Below, one piece after another: positions 1 through 7,565 of a stretch of DNA of 64,000 nt (positions within the stretch are counted from its first letter, which is position 1; every line of letters starts with the position of its first letter). The stretch covers positions 49,902 through 113,901 of the forward strand of contig NZ_JBNNTI010000007.1 of the NCBI RefSeq assembly GCF_050278625.1, given 5' to 3'. Below the pieces are notes generated by a model, which saw only the letters and a list, made by a program, of their open reading frames with translations, did no database searches and was not told the DNA's origin. The DNA comes from Viridibacillus sp050278625. GTDB taxonomy: Bacteria; Bacillota; Bacilli; Bacillales_A; Planococcaceae. Both the position numbers and the translations under genes were made by a program.

Positions 1-1
1 C

Positions 2-391
2 ATTGCTAATTTAAGCAACGCCTCGGCATTACTAAATCAATTTTTAGATACAATTAACTGGTGTGGATTTTACTTACATAAAAACGATGAATTATTGCTA
101 GGACCATTCCAAGGGTTACCCGCCTGTGTTCATATTGCAATTGGACGTGGAATTTGTGGTACCGCAGCAGCTAAACAAGAAACAATCGTCGTTAAAGATG
201 TTCATGCATTTCCAGGTCATATTGCTTGTGATGCAGCTTCTCAATCAGAGATTGTTGTTCCAATCATCATTGAAGGTAAGCTTTTTGGTGTACTTGATAT
301 CGATAGCCCTATTCAAAACCGCTTTTCTGATGATGATCGTAAAGGTATAGAACATTTTGTACAAGTGTTAACGAATCATCTTTCATTTTAA
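2..391 (+). CDS. ytsP: Free methionine-R-sulfoxide reductase, GAF domain (5' truncated)
   Basis: The reading frame is open to the window edge, so the N-terminus is missing; 129 codons remain. The protein is a single GAF domain of the fRMsr type, a cytosolic enzyme that reduces free Met-R-sulfoxide. The three cysteines of that family are all present (PAC, GIC, HIAC) with spacings of 10 and 24 residues, matching Cys84/94/118 numbering in characterised members. This argues for an active reductase, not merely a ligand-binding GAF. It converges with the diguanylate cyclase gene at a shared terminator, as ytsP and ytrP neighbour each other in Bacillus. Family call is strong; the symbol is by homology and position. 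Confidence 0.85.
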   Translation: MANLSNASALLNQFLDTINWCGFYLHKNDELLLGPFQGLPACVHIAIGRGICGTAAAKQETIVVKDVHAFPGHIACDAASQSEIVVPIIIEGKLFGVLDIDSPIQNRFSDDDRKGIEHFVQVLTNHLSF

Positions 392-397
392 AATATC

Positions 398-441
398 AAA
401 AGAGTTACGCCCACAATTATATGGGACGTAACTCTTTTTTT
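398..441. terminator. Bidirectional terminator between ytsP and dgcP
   Basis: Stem AGAGTTACG (401-409) pairs with CGTAACTCT (427-435), extended by CCC/GGG across a one-base bulge. A-rich and T-rich flanks on both sides let it serve both convergent genes. Confidence 0.85.
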
Positions 442-446
442 AAATC

Positions 447-2315
447 TTAATATGTGACATCGTCCATTTCAAACAAACGAAATTGATTTTTGCCGTTATT
501 TTTCGCTTCATATAATGCAATATCTGCATTTTGAAAAACGTTATGAAAATTGTGTTTAACATTTTTTTGCCAAGCAGCTACACCGGAAGATACAGTGACT
601 GATGGTACCGTTACTTCTGGAATAGATGCAACAATTTTATCGACTAGATCAATTGATGCCAATAATGTTTGATTAGGTAAATAGATAGCAATTTCTTCGC
701 CACCCCATCTAGCACAAATCCCTTGGCCTTGCACTGTATCTGTCAAATGTCGTGCTATTGTTACTAAAATCGCATCACCTTTTTGGTGCCCATATGTATC
801 ATTTATCATTTTAAAATCATCGATATCTAATAGAATAAAGACTCCGCTTTCATCCTTATCCATCGAGACTTCAACATACCGGTCCAAATATTTTCTAGCA
901 AACAATTTAGTTAAATGATCTCGATCGACCATTTCCTGAAGTTGCTCACGTAAAATTGTATTCGAAATCGCCATTGAAGAATGACGTATTAAAGATTGCA
1001 TTAATTTAAAACTGTCAAAAGAAAAGAAATAAGGATCATTATGTAAGACGATGCTAAAACCATGTACTTTTTCACGAATAATAATGGGTATAGCCATCAT
1101 GGACATAAGTGATACTTTATCAGCCACTAAACTGCTGAAATCTGCTACAAATAGCGGATCTGTCGATTTATCAAAATGATCACTAACATATTTCAAATAT
1201 GGCTTAGATACATTTTCAAAGAAAAAAGCTGTACTCCCAGTTGTTACTTGATAATCATTATTTTCCTTTAAAACAAAACAAATCTCATTAGGATTGAACG
1301 ACTTTGTTAACTGCTTTGCTAGAAACAATAACATTTCTTCTTGATTCAATTTCATGTTTAATCGGTGGGACGTTTCATTTATAAGTTGAAGATCTGAAAC
1401 TAATCGATGGGATTGATGATATAATTTTGCATTCTCTAATGCATTCCCTGATATTTCAGCTATATGCATAATAAGGTCTTGCTCTTGTTGACTAAAAACA
1501 TAATTAAGCGGTGCGAAAATTTGAAGCACCCCATAAATTCCTTGACGGCCTTTAATTGGTGCATTTAATACACACCATTCGATGTCTACTGCCTGCTCAA
1601 TTTTCACATCACCAGAGACAAAGGCTTCTATAGTAGAAGAACGTTCAGACATATAATCAAATGTATGCGTATCAACAGTTAAATGCCGATCTTGGTCATT
1701 TGATAAAATAAGTTTAGATTCAAACTTTGGGAGAGCGCTTCTTACACCATGAAGAAGTGCTTTCAGTATTCGATCTATATCCATCGATGAATGGAAAATA
1801 CCAGTCATTCTAACTAATTCAGTATTCATCTTTTGTTCATATGTGGTTCTTTTATTTTTTTGTATTAACTGAATAACACGCGAGATTAGCATTTCAAAAT
1901 CATGTATATACTTTGTCTTCGCAAATTCTTTCCAATACCCAGTTTCTTGCACAATGATAATGCCAAATGGTTTCTGATTTACTTCCCGTAAAACTATTGC
2001 ATCATCAGCAAAATCATATTTTTTTTCCAAAATATCAACAAATGCGCTTGGGAATGGATACTGTTGATGAAAATACGGCTCTAATAATGCACTCGGAATA
2101 CCATTATTCTCTTGTTCTACATCAATAGAGACAGGTGAGAACATATCTTTCTTTAAATGTAAGTATTCACTTTTTGAAACACCGAAGTATTGTAAGAAGA
2201 TCCCTTTTAATAGTTCTAAATATTCACTACTATTAAGTTTTTCATCTATTAAATCTGTCCACAAGTCTAGGATCTGACATTTTACATTTTGCATTGTTTG
2301 TTGATAATCTGCCAT
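447..2315 (-). CDS. dgcP: Diguanylate cyclase with GAF domains
   Basis: The 622-residue protein probably makes cyclic di-GMP. About 440 residues of GAF-like sensory sequence (two GAF domains near 150-300 and 310-450) precede a C-terminal GGDEF domain of about 160 residues. The active-site motif is GGEEI near residue 537, preceded by the LLDIDDFKMIND metal/nucleotide segment typical of active cyclases. The RxxD inhibitory I-site normally five residues before the motif is absent (QGQG there), so product feedback at that site is unlikely. There are no membrane segments, so it is a soluble sensor. The start ATG has AAGGAAAAGGTG upstream. Matches B. subtilis DgcP (YtrP) in architecture and position. 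Confidence 0.88.
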   Translation of the reverse strand: MADYQQTMQNVKCQILDLWTDLIDEKLNSSEYLELLKGIFLQYFGVSKSEYLHLKKDMFSPVSIDVEQENNGIPSALLEPYFHQQYPFPSAFVDILEKKYDFADDAIVLREVNQKPFGIIIVQETGYWKEFAKTKYIHDFEMLISRVIQLIQKNKRTTYEQKMNTELVRMTGIFHSSMDIDRILKALLHGVRSALPKFESKLILSNDQDRHLTVDTHTFDYMSERSSTIEAFVSGDVKIEQAVDIEWCVLNAPIKGRQGIYGVLQIFAPLNYVFSQQEQDLIMHIAEISGNALENAKLYHQSHRLVSDLQLINETSHRLNMKLNQEEMLLFLAKQLTKSFNPNEICFVLKENNDYQVTTGSTAFFFENVSKPYLKYVSDHFDKSTDPLFVADFSSLVADKVSLMSMMAIPIIIREKVHGFSIVLHNDPYFFSFDSFKLMQSLIRHSSMAISNTILREQLQEMVDRDHLTKLFARKYLDRYVEVSMDKDESGVFILLDIDDFKMINDTYGHQKGDAILVTIARHLTDTVQGQGICARWGGEEIAIYLPNQTLLASIDLVDKIVASIPEVTVPSVTVSSGVAAWQKNVKHNFHNVFQNADIALYEAKNNGKNQFRLFEMDDVTY

Positions 2316-2498
2316 GCAATCACCTTTTCCTTCAAAACATGCTATATATGATCTTGTCTAATTCTATTATACATAAAATAAGCCTTTTCAACTATAGTTC
2401 TTTTGGAAAAAACTTCTTAATTCACAGAAACTGTATCAAAACTCCTTGAATTATCCTTAATCCACTTGTTTTATCTTTTCTACAATCTCTCATTTTTC

Positions 2499-2527
2499 TT
2501 GACACATTACTATGTAAAAGTTAAAAT
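2499..2527 (+). promoter_or_regulatory. Sigma-A promoter of rpsD
   Basis: TTGACA (2499-2504), a 17-bp spacer and TAAAAT (2522-2527) form a near-consensus promoter. It gives a leader of about 190 nt before rpsD. Confidence 0.75.
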
Positions 2528-2533
2528 TGGCTT

Positions 2534-2722
2534 TGTGTAAAATAAACGCAGCAGTTGTATGGTTTTATTGCTTTCATTTTATTCCTCCAGAAATGGATGG
2601 TGTAACACGTAACCCTTTGGCTGCATGGGCGAAGTTACATGAAAATAAAATGACAATAATTCTGGATACATCTGGTTTTTATTTTACAACAAAATAAAAC
2701 CAATTGAAGGAGGAGACTCTCT
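2534..2722 (+). promoter_or_regulatory. rpsD mRNA leader, probable S4 autoregulatory region
   Basis: This fills most of the gene-free 2316-2722 stretch. In B. subtilis S4 represses its own mRNA through a structured leader. Here complementary segments GTAAC (about 2608-2612) and GTTAC (about 2634-2638), with further GTAACA/TGTAAC-type pairs, could form such a structure. I infer the role from gene and leader length; the fold is not demonstrated. RBS GAAGGAGGAGA lies at 2706-2716. Confidence 0.5.
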
Positions 2723-3325
2723 ATGTCTCGTTATACAGGTCCATCATGGAAACTGTCTCGTCGCCTTGGTATTTCACTAAGCGGCACAGGTAAAGAAATC
2801 GAAAAACGCCCTTACGCACCAGGACAACACGGTCCTAACCAACGTAAAAAATTATCAGAATACGGTTTGCAATTACAAGAAAAACAAAAACTTCGTCATA
2901 TGTATGGTATGAACGAACGTCAATTCCGTACTCTATTCGACAAAGCTGGTAAAATGCAAGGTATCCACGGTGAAAACTTCATGATCCTTCTTGAAACTCG
3001 CCTTGATAACTTAGTATACCGTTTAGGTCTTTCACGCACTCGTCGTGGATCTCGTCAATTAGTAAACCACGGCCACATTATGGTTGATGGCAAACGCGTT
3101 GACATCCCTTCATTCCGTGTAAAACCAGGTCAAGTGATTTCTCTTCGTGAAAAATCTCAAAACCTTGATGTAGTTAATGAAGCAATCGAAGTAAACAACT
3201 TCGTACCAGAATACCTATCATTGGATGCAGACAAAAAAGAAGGTACTTTTGTACGTCTTCCAGAACGTAGCGAATTATCGGCTGAAATCAACGAAGCTTA
3301 CATCGTAGAGTACTACTCTCGTTAA
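2723..3325 (+). CDS. rpsD: 30S ribosomal protein S4
   Basis: At 200 residues this is the normal length for bacterial S4. The N-terminus (MSRYTGPSWKLSRRLG) and the RRGSRQLVNHGHI segment in the S4 RNA-binding fold (about 90-155) are diagnostic. The protein binds 16S rRNA early in 30S assembly and is usually a translational autoregulator. This version lacks the zinc-binding cysteines found in some S4 proteins. It is a single-gene unit: strong promoter and long leader upstream, strong terminator just after the stop. Codon use is highly biased, as expected for a highly expressed gene. Confidence 0.98.
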   Translation: MSRYTGPSWKLSRRLGISLSGTGKEIEKRPYAPGQHGPNQRKKLSEYGLQLQEKQKLRHMYGMNERQFRTLFDKAGKMQGIHGENFMILLETRLDNLVYRLGLSRTRRGSRQLVNHGHIMVDGKRVDIPSFRVKPGQVISLREKSQNLDVVNEAIEVNNFVPEYLSLDADKKEGTFVRLPERSELSAEINEAYIVEYYSR

Positions 3326-3355
3326 TCTTCTTGCTTTCCAAAAGCAGATTATCTC

Positions 3356-3397
3356 AAAACCTTGAAACTGTTATATCAACAGTTTCAAGGTTTTTTC
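3356..3397 (+). terminator. rpsD terminator
   Basis: A 17-bp perfect stem (3356-3372 with 3378-3394) with a five-base loop, followed by TTCTTTTT. Confidence 0.95.
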
Positions 3398-3899
3398 TTT
3401 TTCTCCAAGTATCCAAAGTTACTCAAAACAACTTTATTATCTGGGGGAATAGTTCAAAGAAGTGGTTTTTTTGTACAATAAGTTTGTGAGGGAACACTTA
3501 AACCCTTGGTACCATTGCTGGGGGAGCTTGGCATGCATGTTTTACATATCAGACAGCAAAAAGAGCAAAAGCCATCATCGGCTATCGCTCTTTATCATAT
3601 TTTAACTTAAGTGCAGTTTTACTTTTTCATCACCTTATTATGCAAAGCTACTTTTAAATAGTGTTTTTCCTTTATCATTCCCTCGAGTTTTAATAAAATA
3701 TACAACGAAGTATTCATCAATATCTTTAGTTTTTTTCCAATACTTCCATTTCATGGATGCCTATTGTTATGTATATAAAATTTTTACTACGAGATAAAAT
3801 TTAGTAAGGGTAGATAGATATCAAAACTACATGTTTTTTATTATATATTTATTACAAAAAATATACTAAAGTAGTAATTATAAGGAGGGGGAATTTTAC
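3398..3899. other. Gene-free spacer with one hairpin
   Basis: I see no coding region of note. The one structured element is a hairpin at 3560-3593 (AAAGAGC/GCTCTTT around AGCC/GGCT) that looks like an orphan terminator, perhaps left from a lost gene. An AT-rich promoter-like region and the RBS AAGGAGGGGGA (3882-3892) precede the next gene. Confidence 0.5.
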
Positions 3900-4952
3900 A
3901 TGAAAAAAATAATGTTTATATTTTTATTAAGTCTACCATTTTTTATTTTCTCTAGTACTGCACAAGCAGAGACTACAGTTTCTGAAAGTTTAATTCCAAA
4001 AATGACATCGAATGATGCACCATCTGGTAAGGTAACAAGCAGCTCTAAAGTATTAGAACCATTTTTAGCTTTTGACGGAGTACCACACTATTCAGTTAGT
4101 AATAACTTTAAAGCTTGGGGAACGAATACACAAACGGGTTGGCTTGGGTATGAATTTGATACACCAAAGATATTAACTAAGTACATTTTATTTTATGGGA
4201 AACATCAAAGTAGTAATCCTGGTTATATGACTAATTTACCAAATTCTTGGACTTTTGAAGGATCTAACGATGGGGTTAATTGGACAAAGCTTGATAGTGT
4301 TAGCAATTATGCTATATGGCAAGATGGGGAAAATGCCTTTGAAATAGATAATAAGCAACCATTTACGCATTTTAGAATTAATATTACCAAAAATAATGGA
4401 AGTACAAGCAATGTAGTTAACCTTACTATTCATGAATTAGAACTTTGGGGATATGACGCTACTGTTAAACCTGAACCTAACGTTGAAACAATCTCATTAG
4501 ATAAATACAAATTAGAATTAGTTGAAGATAGCCACGATAAACTTACAGCAACCGTATTGCCTGAAAACGCCGCAAATAAAAAAATTATTTGGACAAGCAG
4601 TGATGAATCAATTGCGACTGTTGACCAAGAAGGTAATGTAACAGCTATTCGAGAAGGAGAAGCAATTATTACTGCAAAGGTAGAAAACACAGATCTAGTA
4701 GCTATTTGTACAGTTATCGTCAAGAAACTAAATAATGAACATTCGAGTGCTATTCTAAGTATCACTTTAGTAAATGGCATAACAAAAGAATATGATGTGA
4801 CTAATAAAGTTTTAAATAATTACTTAATTTGGTTTGAAAGTTCTCAAGGTACTTCAACATTCAAATTTTCAAAAACACTTTCGCCTTATAAAAAAGTAAC
4901 GGAATATATAGTACATGACAAGATTGCCTCATTTGAAGTTAGGGAATATTAA
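3900..4952 (+). CDS. Secreted protein with F5/8-type C (discoidin) and Ig-like group 2 domains
   Basis: A 350-residue exported protein. Residues 1-23 are a signal peptide (KK, hydrophobic core, AQA before ET). Residues of about 35-185 resemble a coagulation-factor 5/8 C-terminal (discoidin) carbohydrate-binding domain: ASS-type start replaced by TSSSKVLEPFLAFDG, then WLGYEFDTPKILTKYIL, SWTFEGSNDGVNW and HELELWGY near the end. About 195-270 is a BIG2 Ig-like domain (ISLDKYKLELVEDSHDKLTA, WTSSDESIATVDQEG). The last 75 residues are unassigned. No sortase motif or S-layer homology domain is seen, so it is probably released or loosely wall-bound. It may bind surface glycans; substrate unknown. Strong RBS. 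Not part of the conserved rpsD-tyrS neighbourhood. Confidence 0.8.
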   Translation: MKKIMFIFLLSLPFFIFSSTAQAETTVSESLIPKMTSNDAPSGKVTSSSKVLEPFLAFDGVPHYSVSNNFKAWGTNTQTGWLGYEFDTPKILTKYILFYGKHQSSNPGYMTNLPNSWTFEGSNDGVNWTKLDSVSNYAIWQDGENAFEIDNKQPFTHFRINITKNNGSTSNVVNLTIHELELWGYDATVKPEPNVETISLDKYKLELVEDSHDKLTATVLPENAANKKIIWTSSDESIATVDQEGNVTAIREGEAIITAKVENTDLVAICTVIVKKLNNEHSSAILSITLVNGITKEYDVTNKVLNNYLIWFESSQGTSTFKFSKTLSPYKKVTEYIVHDKIASFEVREY

Positions 4953-5023
4953 GATAAAGAACGTATAGCAATAATTTAACGAAGTTTTAGAATCAGACTT
5001 TGATGTAACTGTATAAAACATTA

Positions 5024-5066
5024 AAAGACCAGGACTCAATTATATTACGAGTACCTGGTCTTTATT
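5024..5066. terminator. Terminator after the discoidin-domain gene
   Basis: AAAGACCAGG-ACTC (5024-5037) pairs with GAGT-CCTGGTCTTT (5049-5063) with one bulged A, followed by a T-rich tail. The A-rich left flank allows function in the minus direction too. Confidence 0.8.
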
Positions 5067-5077
5067 ATTTTTGTACA

Positions 5078-5391
5078 TATTTGATTTTATCTATTAGAAG
5101 AAACATTGCATCGAGAAATTGTTTTATGGGTAGTAGTCCACTTTTTGTTTTTAATCGATAACTGTTCCCTGATTGAACTAAATCAGTAATAGTATACTTT
5201 TCATTCACCTTAGTGCCTGTACCTTTTTTGATTTTCCGAATACTACTTCATCATATACAAAACATAGTTTTAAAATGCGGTATAACCCTGTGTTCCTTTC
5301 TTATAATATTCTTCAGTATTGTTTGGTTTGCTAACTGTGATAATTTCAGTATCTAATCCATTCTTAACCTTTTTTGAATTGAGCTCTCGTT
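5078..5391 (-). pseudogene. Decayed gene of unknown family, minus strand
   Basis: No intact ORF exists, but two minus-strand pieces in different frames read like one eroded protein. About 5391-5265 encodes NGLDTEIITVSKPN then YYKKGTQGYTAF and a stop. About 5235-5078 encodes KKGTGTKVNEKYTITDLVQ, then YRLKTKSGLL and FLDAMFLL. The repeated YKKGT/KVNEKYTI wording faintly recalls SH3-like wall-binding repeats of lytic enzymes, but this is only a resemblance. Several lesions separate the pieces and no start is visible. It could also be chance coding-like sequence. Confidence 0.3.
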
Positions 5392-5418
5392 TACCTCTTG
5401 TTCATAACAGCTTTAGAA

Positions 5419-5455
5419 CCTTTAGAAATGTTGAATTATCAACAATTTCTAAAGG
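5419..5455. repeat. Long inverted repeat
   Basis: CCTTTAGAAATGTTGA (5419-5434) pairs with 5439-5455 around a four-base loop with one bulge. The T-run after it is weak, so a terminator role is uncertain. Confidence 0.6.
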
Positions 5456-5465
5456 TATTTTTATT

Positions 5466-5503
5466 ACAAAAAAGCTCTTCCGCTTAATAACAAAAGAGCT
5501 AAA
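5466..5503 (-). terminator. Terminator of the Yip1 gene
   Basis: AGCTCTT (5473-5479) pairs with AAGAGCT (5494-5500), and an A-run at 5468-5473 gives the U-tract on the minus transcript. It sits just past the stop codon. Confidence 0.7.
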
Positions 5504-5513
5504 AAACTTACAC

Positions 5514-6161
5514 TTAAATACTCAATATGAGCCCTACAATAGTACCTATTATAGCAATAAGGATAAAAATAAAAATAATACCAGGAATTAAGATAGTTAA
5601 TACAGCACGCCATATTGAGAATCGATGTACCTCAGAAACAATAGCTACGTTAATAACTATTGACCACACTCCAATAATAATTGATGCAATTGATGCTACT
5701 ACAGCAATAATCGTAAATGAAACATCTCCAGGAACTATATCGGTTTTAAAATAAGTCACTGGCGAGAAAGCCATCCATATAAACATAAATGGAAATAACC
5801 AAATCCCCGGAATTCCAACGATACTTAGCCCTTTGAACATTTCTTTATAAGTTGCCTGACCACCAAAGAGTTTACCAAACAGCCATACTACAAGGCTAGA
5901 AACGGAAACAGATAGTAAACCTAAGAATGGACCTAACAGCGTACATAGTAAGATAATTCCCCAAATAGGCATAATTGGATATATTTCCGTGTCTGACGTT
6001 CCAATTATAGTACCCGCAATTCCGCTAAGTATAACAAACATAATGGCATAACCAATTGATTTTTCCTCCAATACAAATCTAGCTGTCTTTTTCGGATTAA
6101 GCCAAATAGAAAAAAACGGTTGTATTTGATCTTTTTCTTTCATTTCATCAATAGAATTCAT
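5514..6161 (-). CDS. Yip1-domain membrane protein
   Basis: The predicted 215-residue integral membrane protein has a short charged N-terminus (MNSIDEMKEKDQ), then WLNPKKTARFVLEEK, the usual opening of bacterial Yip1-family (PF04893) proteins. About five hydrophobic segments follow (near 40-60, 70-95, 120-145, 160-185 and 190-215). The frame extends 27 codons upstream, but I chose the inner ATG because GAGGAG lies 13 bases before it and the upstream extension looks non-native. Function of bacterial Yip1 proteins is largely unknown. It stands alone between two terminators. It belongs to the insertion separating rpsD and tyrS. Confidence 0.72.
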   Translation of the reverse strand: MNSIDEMKEKDQIQPFFSIWLNPKKTARFVLEEKSIGYAIMFVILSGIAGTIIGTSDTEIYPIMPIWGIILLCTLLGPFLGLLSVSVSSLVVWLFGKLFGGQATYKEMFKGLSIVGIPGIWLFPFMFIWMAFSPVTYFKTDIVPGDVSFTIIAVVASIASIIIGVWSIVINVAIVSEVHRFSIWRAVLTILIPGIIFIFILIAIIGTIVGLILSI

Positions 6162-6293
6162 TTTACAAAAAACACTCCTCATTAAATAAAAACACTTCTC
6201 TTCTTTTAATAGAATAACAGAAATAACAAGAAAAATTAGCATTTTCTTAAGAACGCTCTAAATTCAGTTGATTATACTGAAATGTACATTATA

Positions 6294-6325
6294 AAAAAGA
6301 GTATGCAAATCGCATACTCTTTTCT
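6294..6325 (-). terminator. Terminator after the rhodanese gene
   Basis: AAAAGAGTATGC pairs with GCATACTCTTTT around a five-base loop; T-runs on both strands allow bidirectional use. Confidence 0.85.
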
Positions 6326-6353
6326 ACGGAACTTATAGCTGAATCTTATTCAA

Positions 6354-6650
6354 TTATTCAACATCGCCAGCCCAAGCCAGCATGCCGCCATCCATATTTG
6401 CTACATTAAAGCCTTGATTTTCTAAAAACATTGTTGCATTGCCACTACGCCCACCAGAGCGACAAACCATAATGTACTCTTTTGATTTATCCAGTTCATT
6501 CATACGAAATTCGATTAAACCTAAAGGAATATTAATAGCTGTTGGAATTATGCCCGTTGCTACTTCTTCTACTTCGCGAACATCTATCAATTTCAATTCT
6601 TTACCCGATTCTAATAATTGTTGTACTTCTTCTACTGAAATTGATTTCAT
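6354..6650 (-). CDS. Single-domain rhodanese (sulfurtransferase)
   Basis: The 98-residue protein is one rhodanese domain with the active loop CRSGGRS, whose cysteine carries the persulfide during sulfane-sulfur transfer. Other landmarks are LIDVREVEEVATG (CH2A-type box) and NMDGGMLAWAG near the C-terminus. I chose the second of two in-frame ATGs because it is nine bases from the RBS AAGGGG, while the first is three. It follows the CstR-like repressor gene on the same strand with a 57-bp gap, so the two probably form a persulfide-responsive operon. Cytosolic; no signal or membrane segment. Confidence 0.9.
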   Translation of the reverse strand: MKSISVEEVQQLLESGKELKLIDVREVEEVATGIIPTAINIPLGLIEFRMNELDKSKEYIMVCRSGGRSGNATMFLENQGFNVANMDGGMLAWAGDVE

Positions 6651-6707
6651 TTTCATTATCCCCTTACCCCACTAGGTATATATTATATTAAAATAAGGAA
6701 GAGACGA

Positions 6708-6971
6708 TTATCGGCTCTTCACTAATAGATCAACAGCTTCTTTAATTAAAGTTTCTTTATCTTTTCCTTTAAGCTCATTTTCATCCTCCATGCAACGTAC
6801 TAAGTTAGTACTTACAATAAGTCCAATTGCACGATCAATTGCTGATCGAGAGGCAGATAGCTGTGTGATGACATCTTTACATTCTTTCTCTTCTTCAATC
6901 ATACGAATAATACCTTTTAACTGCCCTTCTATTCGTTTCAATCGATTTTTAATTTGATCGTTATACTCCAT
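6708..6971 (-). CDS. cstR: CsoR/CstR-family repressor, persulfide-sensing type
   Basis: The 87-residue all-helical DUF156 protein is the usual length of CstR. It carries cysteines in ECKDVITQL and NLVRCMED, and the histidine that CsoR uses for copper is replaced by Asn (STNLVRC). That pattern, and the C-terminal EAVDLLVKS, match the S. aureus persulfide sensor CstR rather than copper-sensing CsoR (comparison from memory). Upstream in-frame GTG/ATG codons overlap the RBS; the chosen ATG sits eight bases from GGAG. Its target operon is suggested by the adjacent rhodanese gene and by two operator-like sites in the divergent intergenic region. Confidence 0.82.
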   Translation of the reverse strand: MEYNDQIKNRLKRIEGQLKGIIRMIEEEKECKDVITQLSASRSAIDRAIGLIVSTNLVRCMEDENELKGKDKETLIKEAVDLLVKSR

Positions 6972-7017
6972 TATCATCACTCCAATTCAAGCATATCGTG
7001 TAACAGTTATAGATATT

Positions 7018-7033
7018 ATACCCCTAAAGGTAT
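7018..7033. promoter_or_regulatory. CstR/CsoR operator-like site 1
   Basis: ATACCCCTAAAGGTAT is an inverted repeat (ATACC/GGTAT) with a C-rich centre, typical of CsoR-family operators. It lies upstream of cstR. Confidence 0.6.
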
Positions 7034-7075
7034 TGTGTCAAGTAAATATACTATAAACAAAACATTTGAAAATCA

Positions 7076-7091
7076 ATACCCCTGGCAGTAT
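7076..7091. promoter_or_regulatory. CstR/CsoR operator-like site 2
   Basis: ATACCCCTGGCAGTAT shares its first eight bases with site 1, 58 bp away, and keeps ATAC/GTAT symmetry. It lies upstream of the glutaredoxin remnant. Confidence 0.55.
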
Positions 7092-7134
7092 ATTGTAAAT
7101 ACTTTACAATGTATATAAAAGGAGGGAATACGAA

Positions 7135-7385
7135 ATGACATATGACGTAACTGTTTATTCTTCTACAAATTGTGGTTATGCGTGTTAATAAAAAATTTAT
7201 AAAACATTCCTTATAAGGAAGTAATTATTCAAGAAAAGCCTGAAATTGCACAATTATTAGTGACTGCAACTGGTCGTCTCGGTGTACCACAAACGAATAT
7301 AAATGGCAATTGGGTACTTGGTTATGATCCCAATTTTGCTATTAAAATTATTCAAAATCACCAATTAACAGCTAACAACAGTTAA
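7135..7385 (+). pseudogene. Glutaredoxin-like gene, frameshifted and interrupted
   Basis: A strong RBS (AAGGAGGG) and ATG start MTYDVTVYSSTNCGY, a classical glutaredoxin opening, but the frame then stops at tandem TAA codons at about 7186-7191. Adding one T after codon 15 restores CGYC (the CxxC active site) and VLIKN, but a TAA remains before NIPYKEV. Downstream, one frame runs cleanly through EKPEIAQLLVTATGRLGVPQTNI (split here for length: GRLGVPQTNI is the cis-Pro segment) to the stop at 7383-7385. Thus two lesions in an otherwise well preserved gene suggest recent inactivation, or a sequencing error plus one mutation. Divergent from cstR and adjacent to operator-like sites. Confidence 0.75.
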
Positions 7386-7406
7386 TGGAAACGGAGAATT
7401 GAACTA

Positions 7407-7529
7407 ATGGCATCGATTATGCTACTACTCGCAATCGCTGTTTTTATGTATATCCGTACTAAATCAACAAAAGGAAAAAGTATTTCTGCATCCAAGAATA
7501 GCCAATCGTTATGGTATAATGACACTTAA
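7407..7529 (+). CDS. Small membrane peptide (40 aa), hypothetical
   Basis: ATG with GGAG about 11 bases upstream encodes 40 residues: a single N-terminal hydrophobic helix (IMLLLAIAVFMYI) followed by a basic, Ser/Lys-rich tail. It begins 21 bp after the glutaredoxin remnant on the same strand and may be cotranscribed. It could instead be the N-terminal anchor left from a longer gene such as a membrane-anchored rhodanese. I do not recognise it. Confidence 0.4.
   Translation: MASIMLLLAIAVFMYIRTKSTKGKSISASKNSQSLWYNDT
7512..7520 (+). promoter_or_regulatory. Extended -10 promoter for the BtuF-like gene
   Basis: TGGTATAAT is an extended -10 (TGnTATAAT); no good -35 is evident. It lies 46 bp before the next start codon. 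Confidence 0.5.
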
Positions 7530-7565
7530 CGAATGACTTTTTATTTACAAGGAGGTCTTTTAGAG

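Noticed and set aside
3398..3899. Hidden tRNA or ncRNA in the rpsD downstream spacer
   Set aside because: No cloverleaf or conserved tRNA segments; only one orphan hairpin.
6708..6971. Assignment as the copper sensor CsoR
   Set aside because: The copper-binding His is Asn here and the neighbour is a rhodanese, which favours the persulfide-sensing CstR type.
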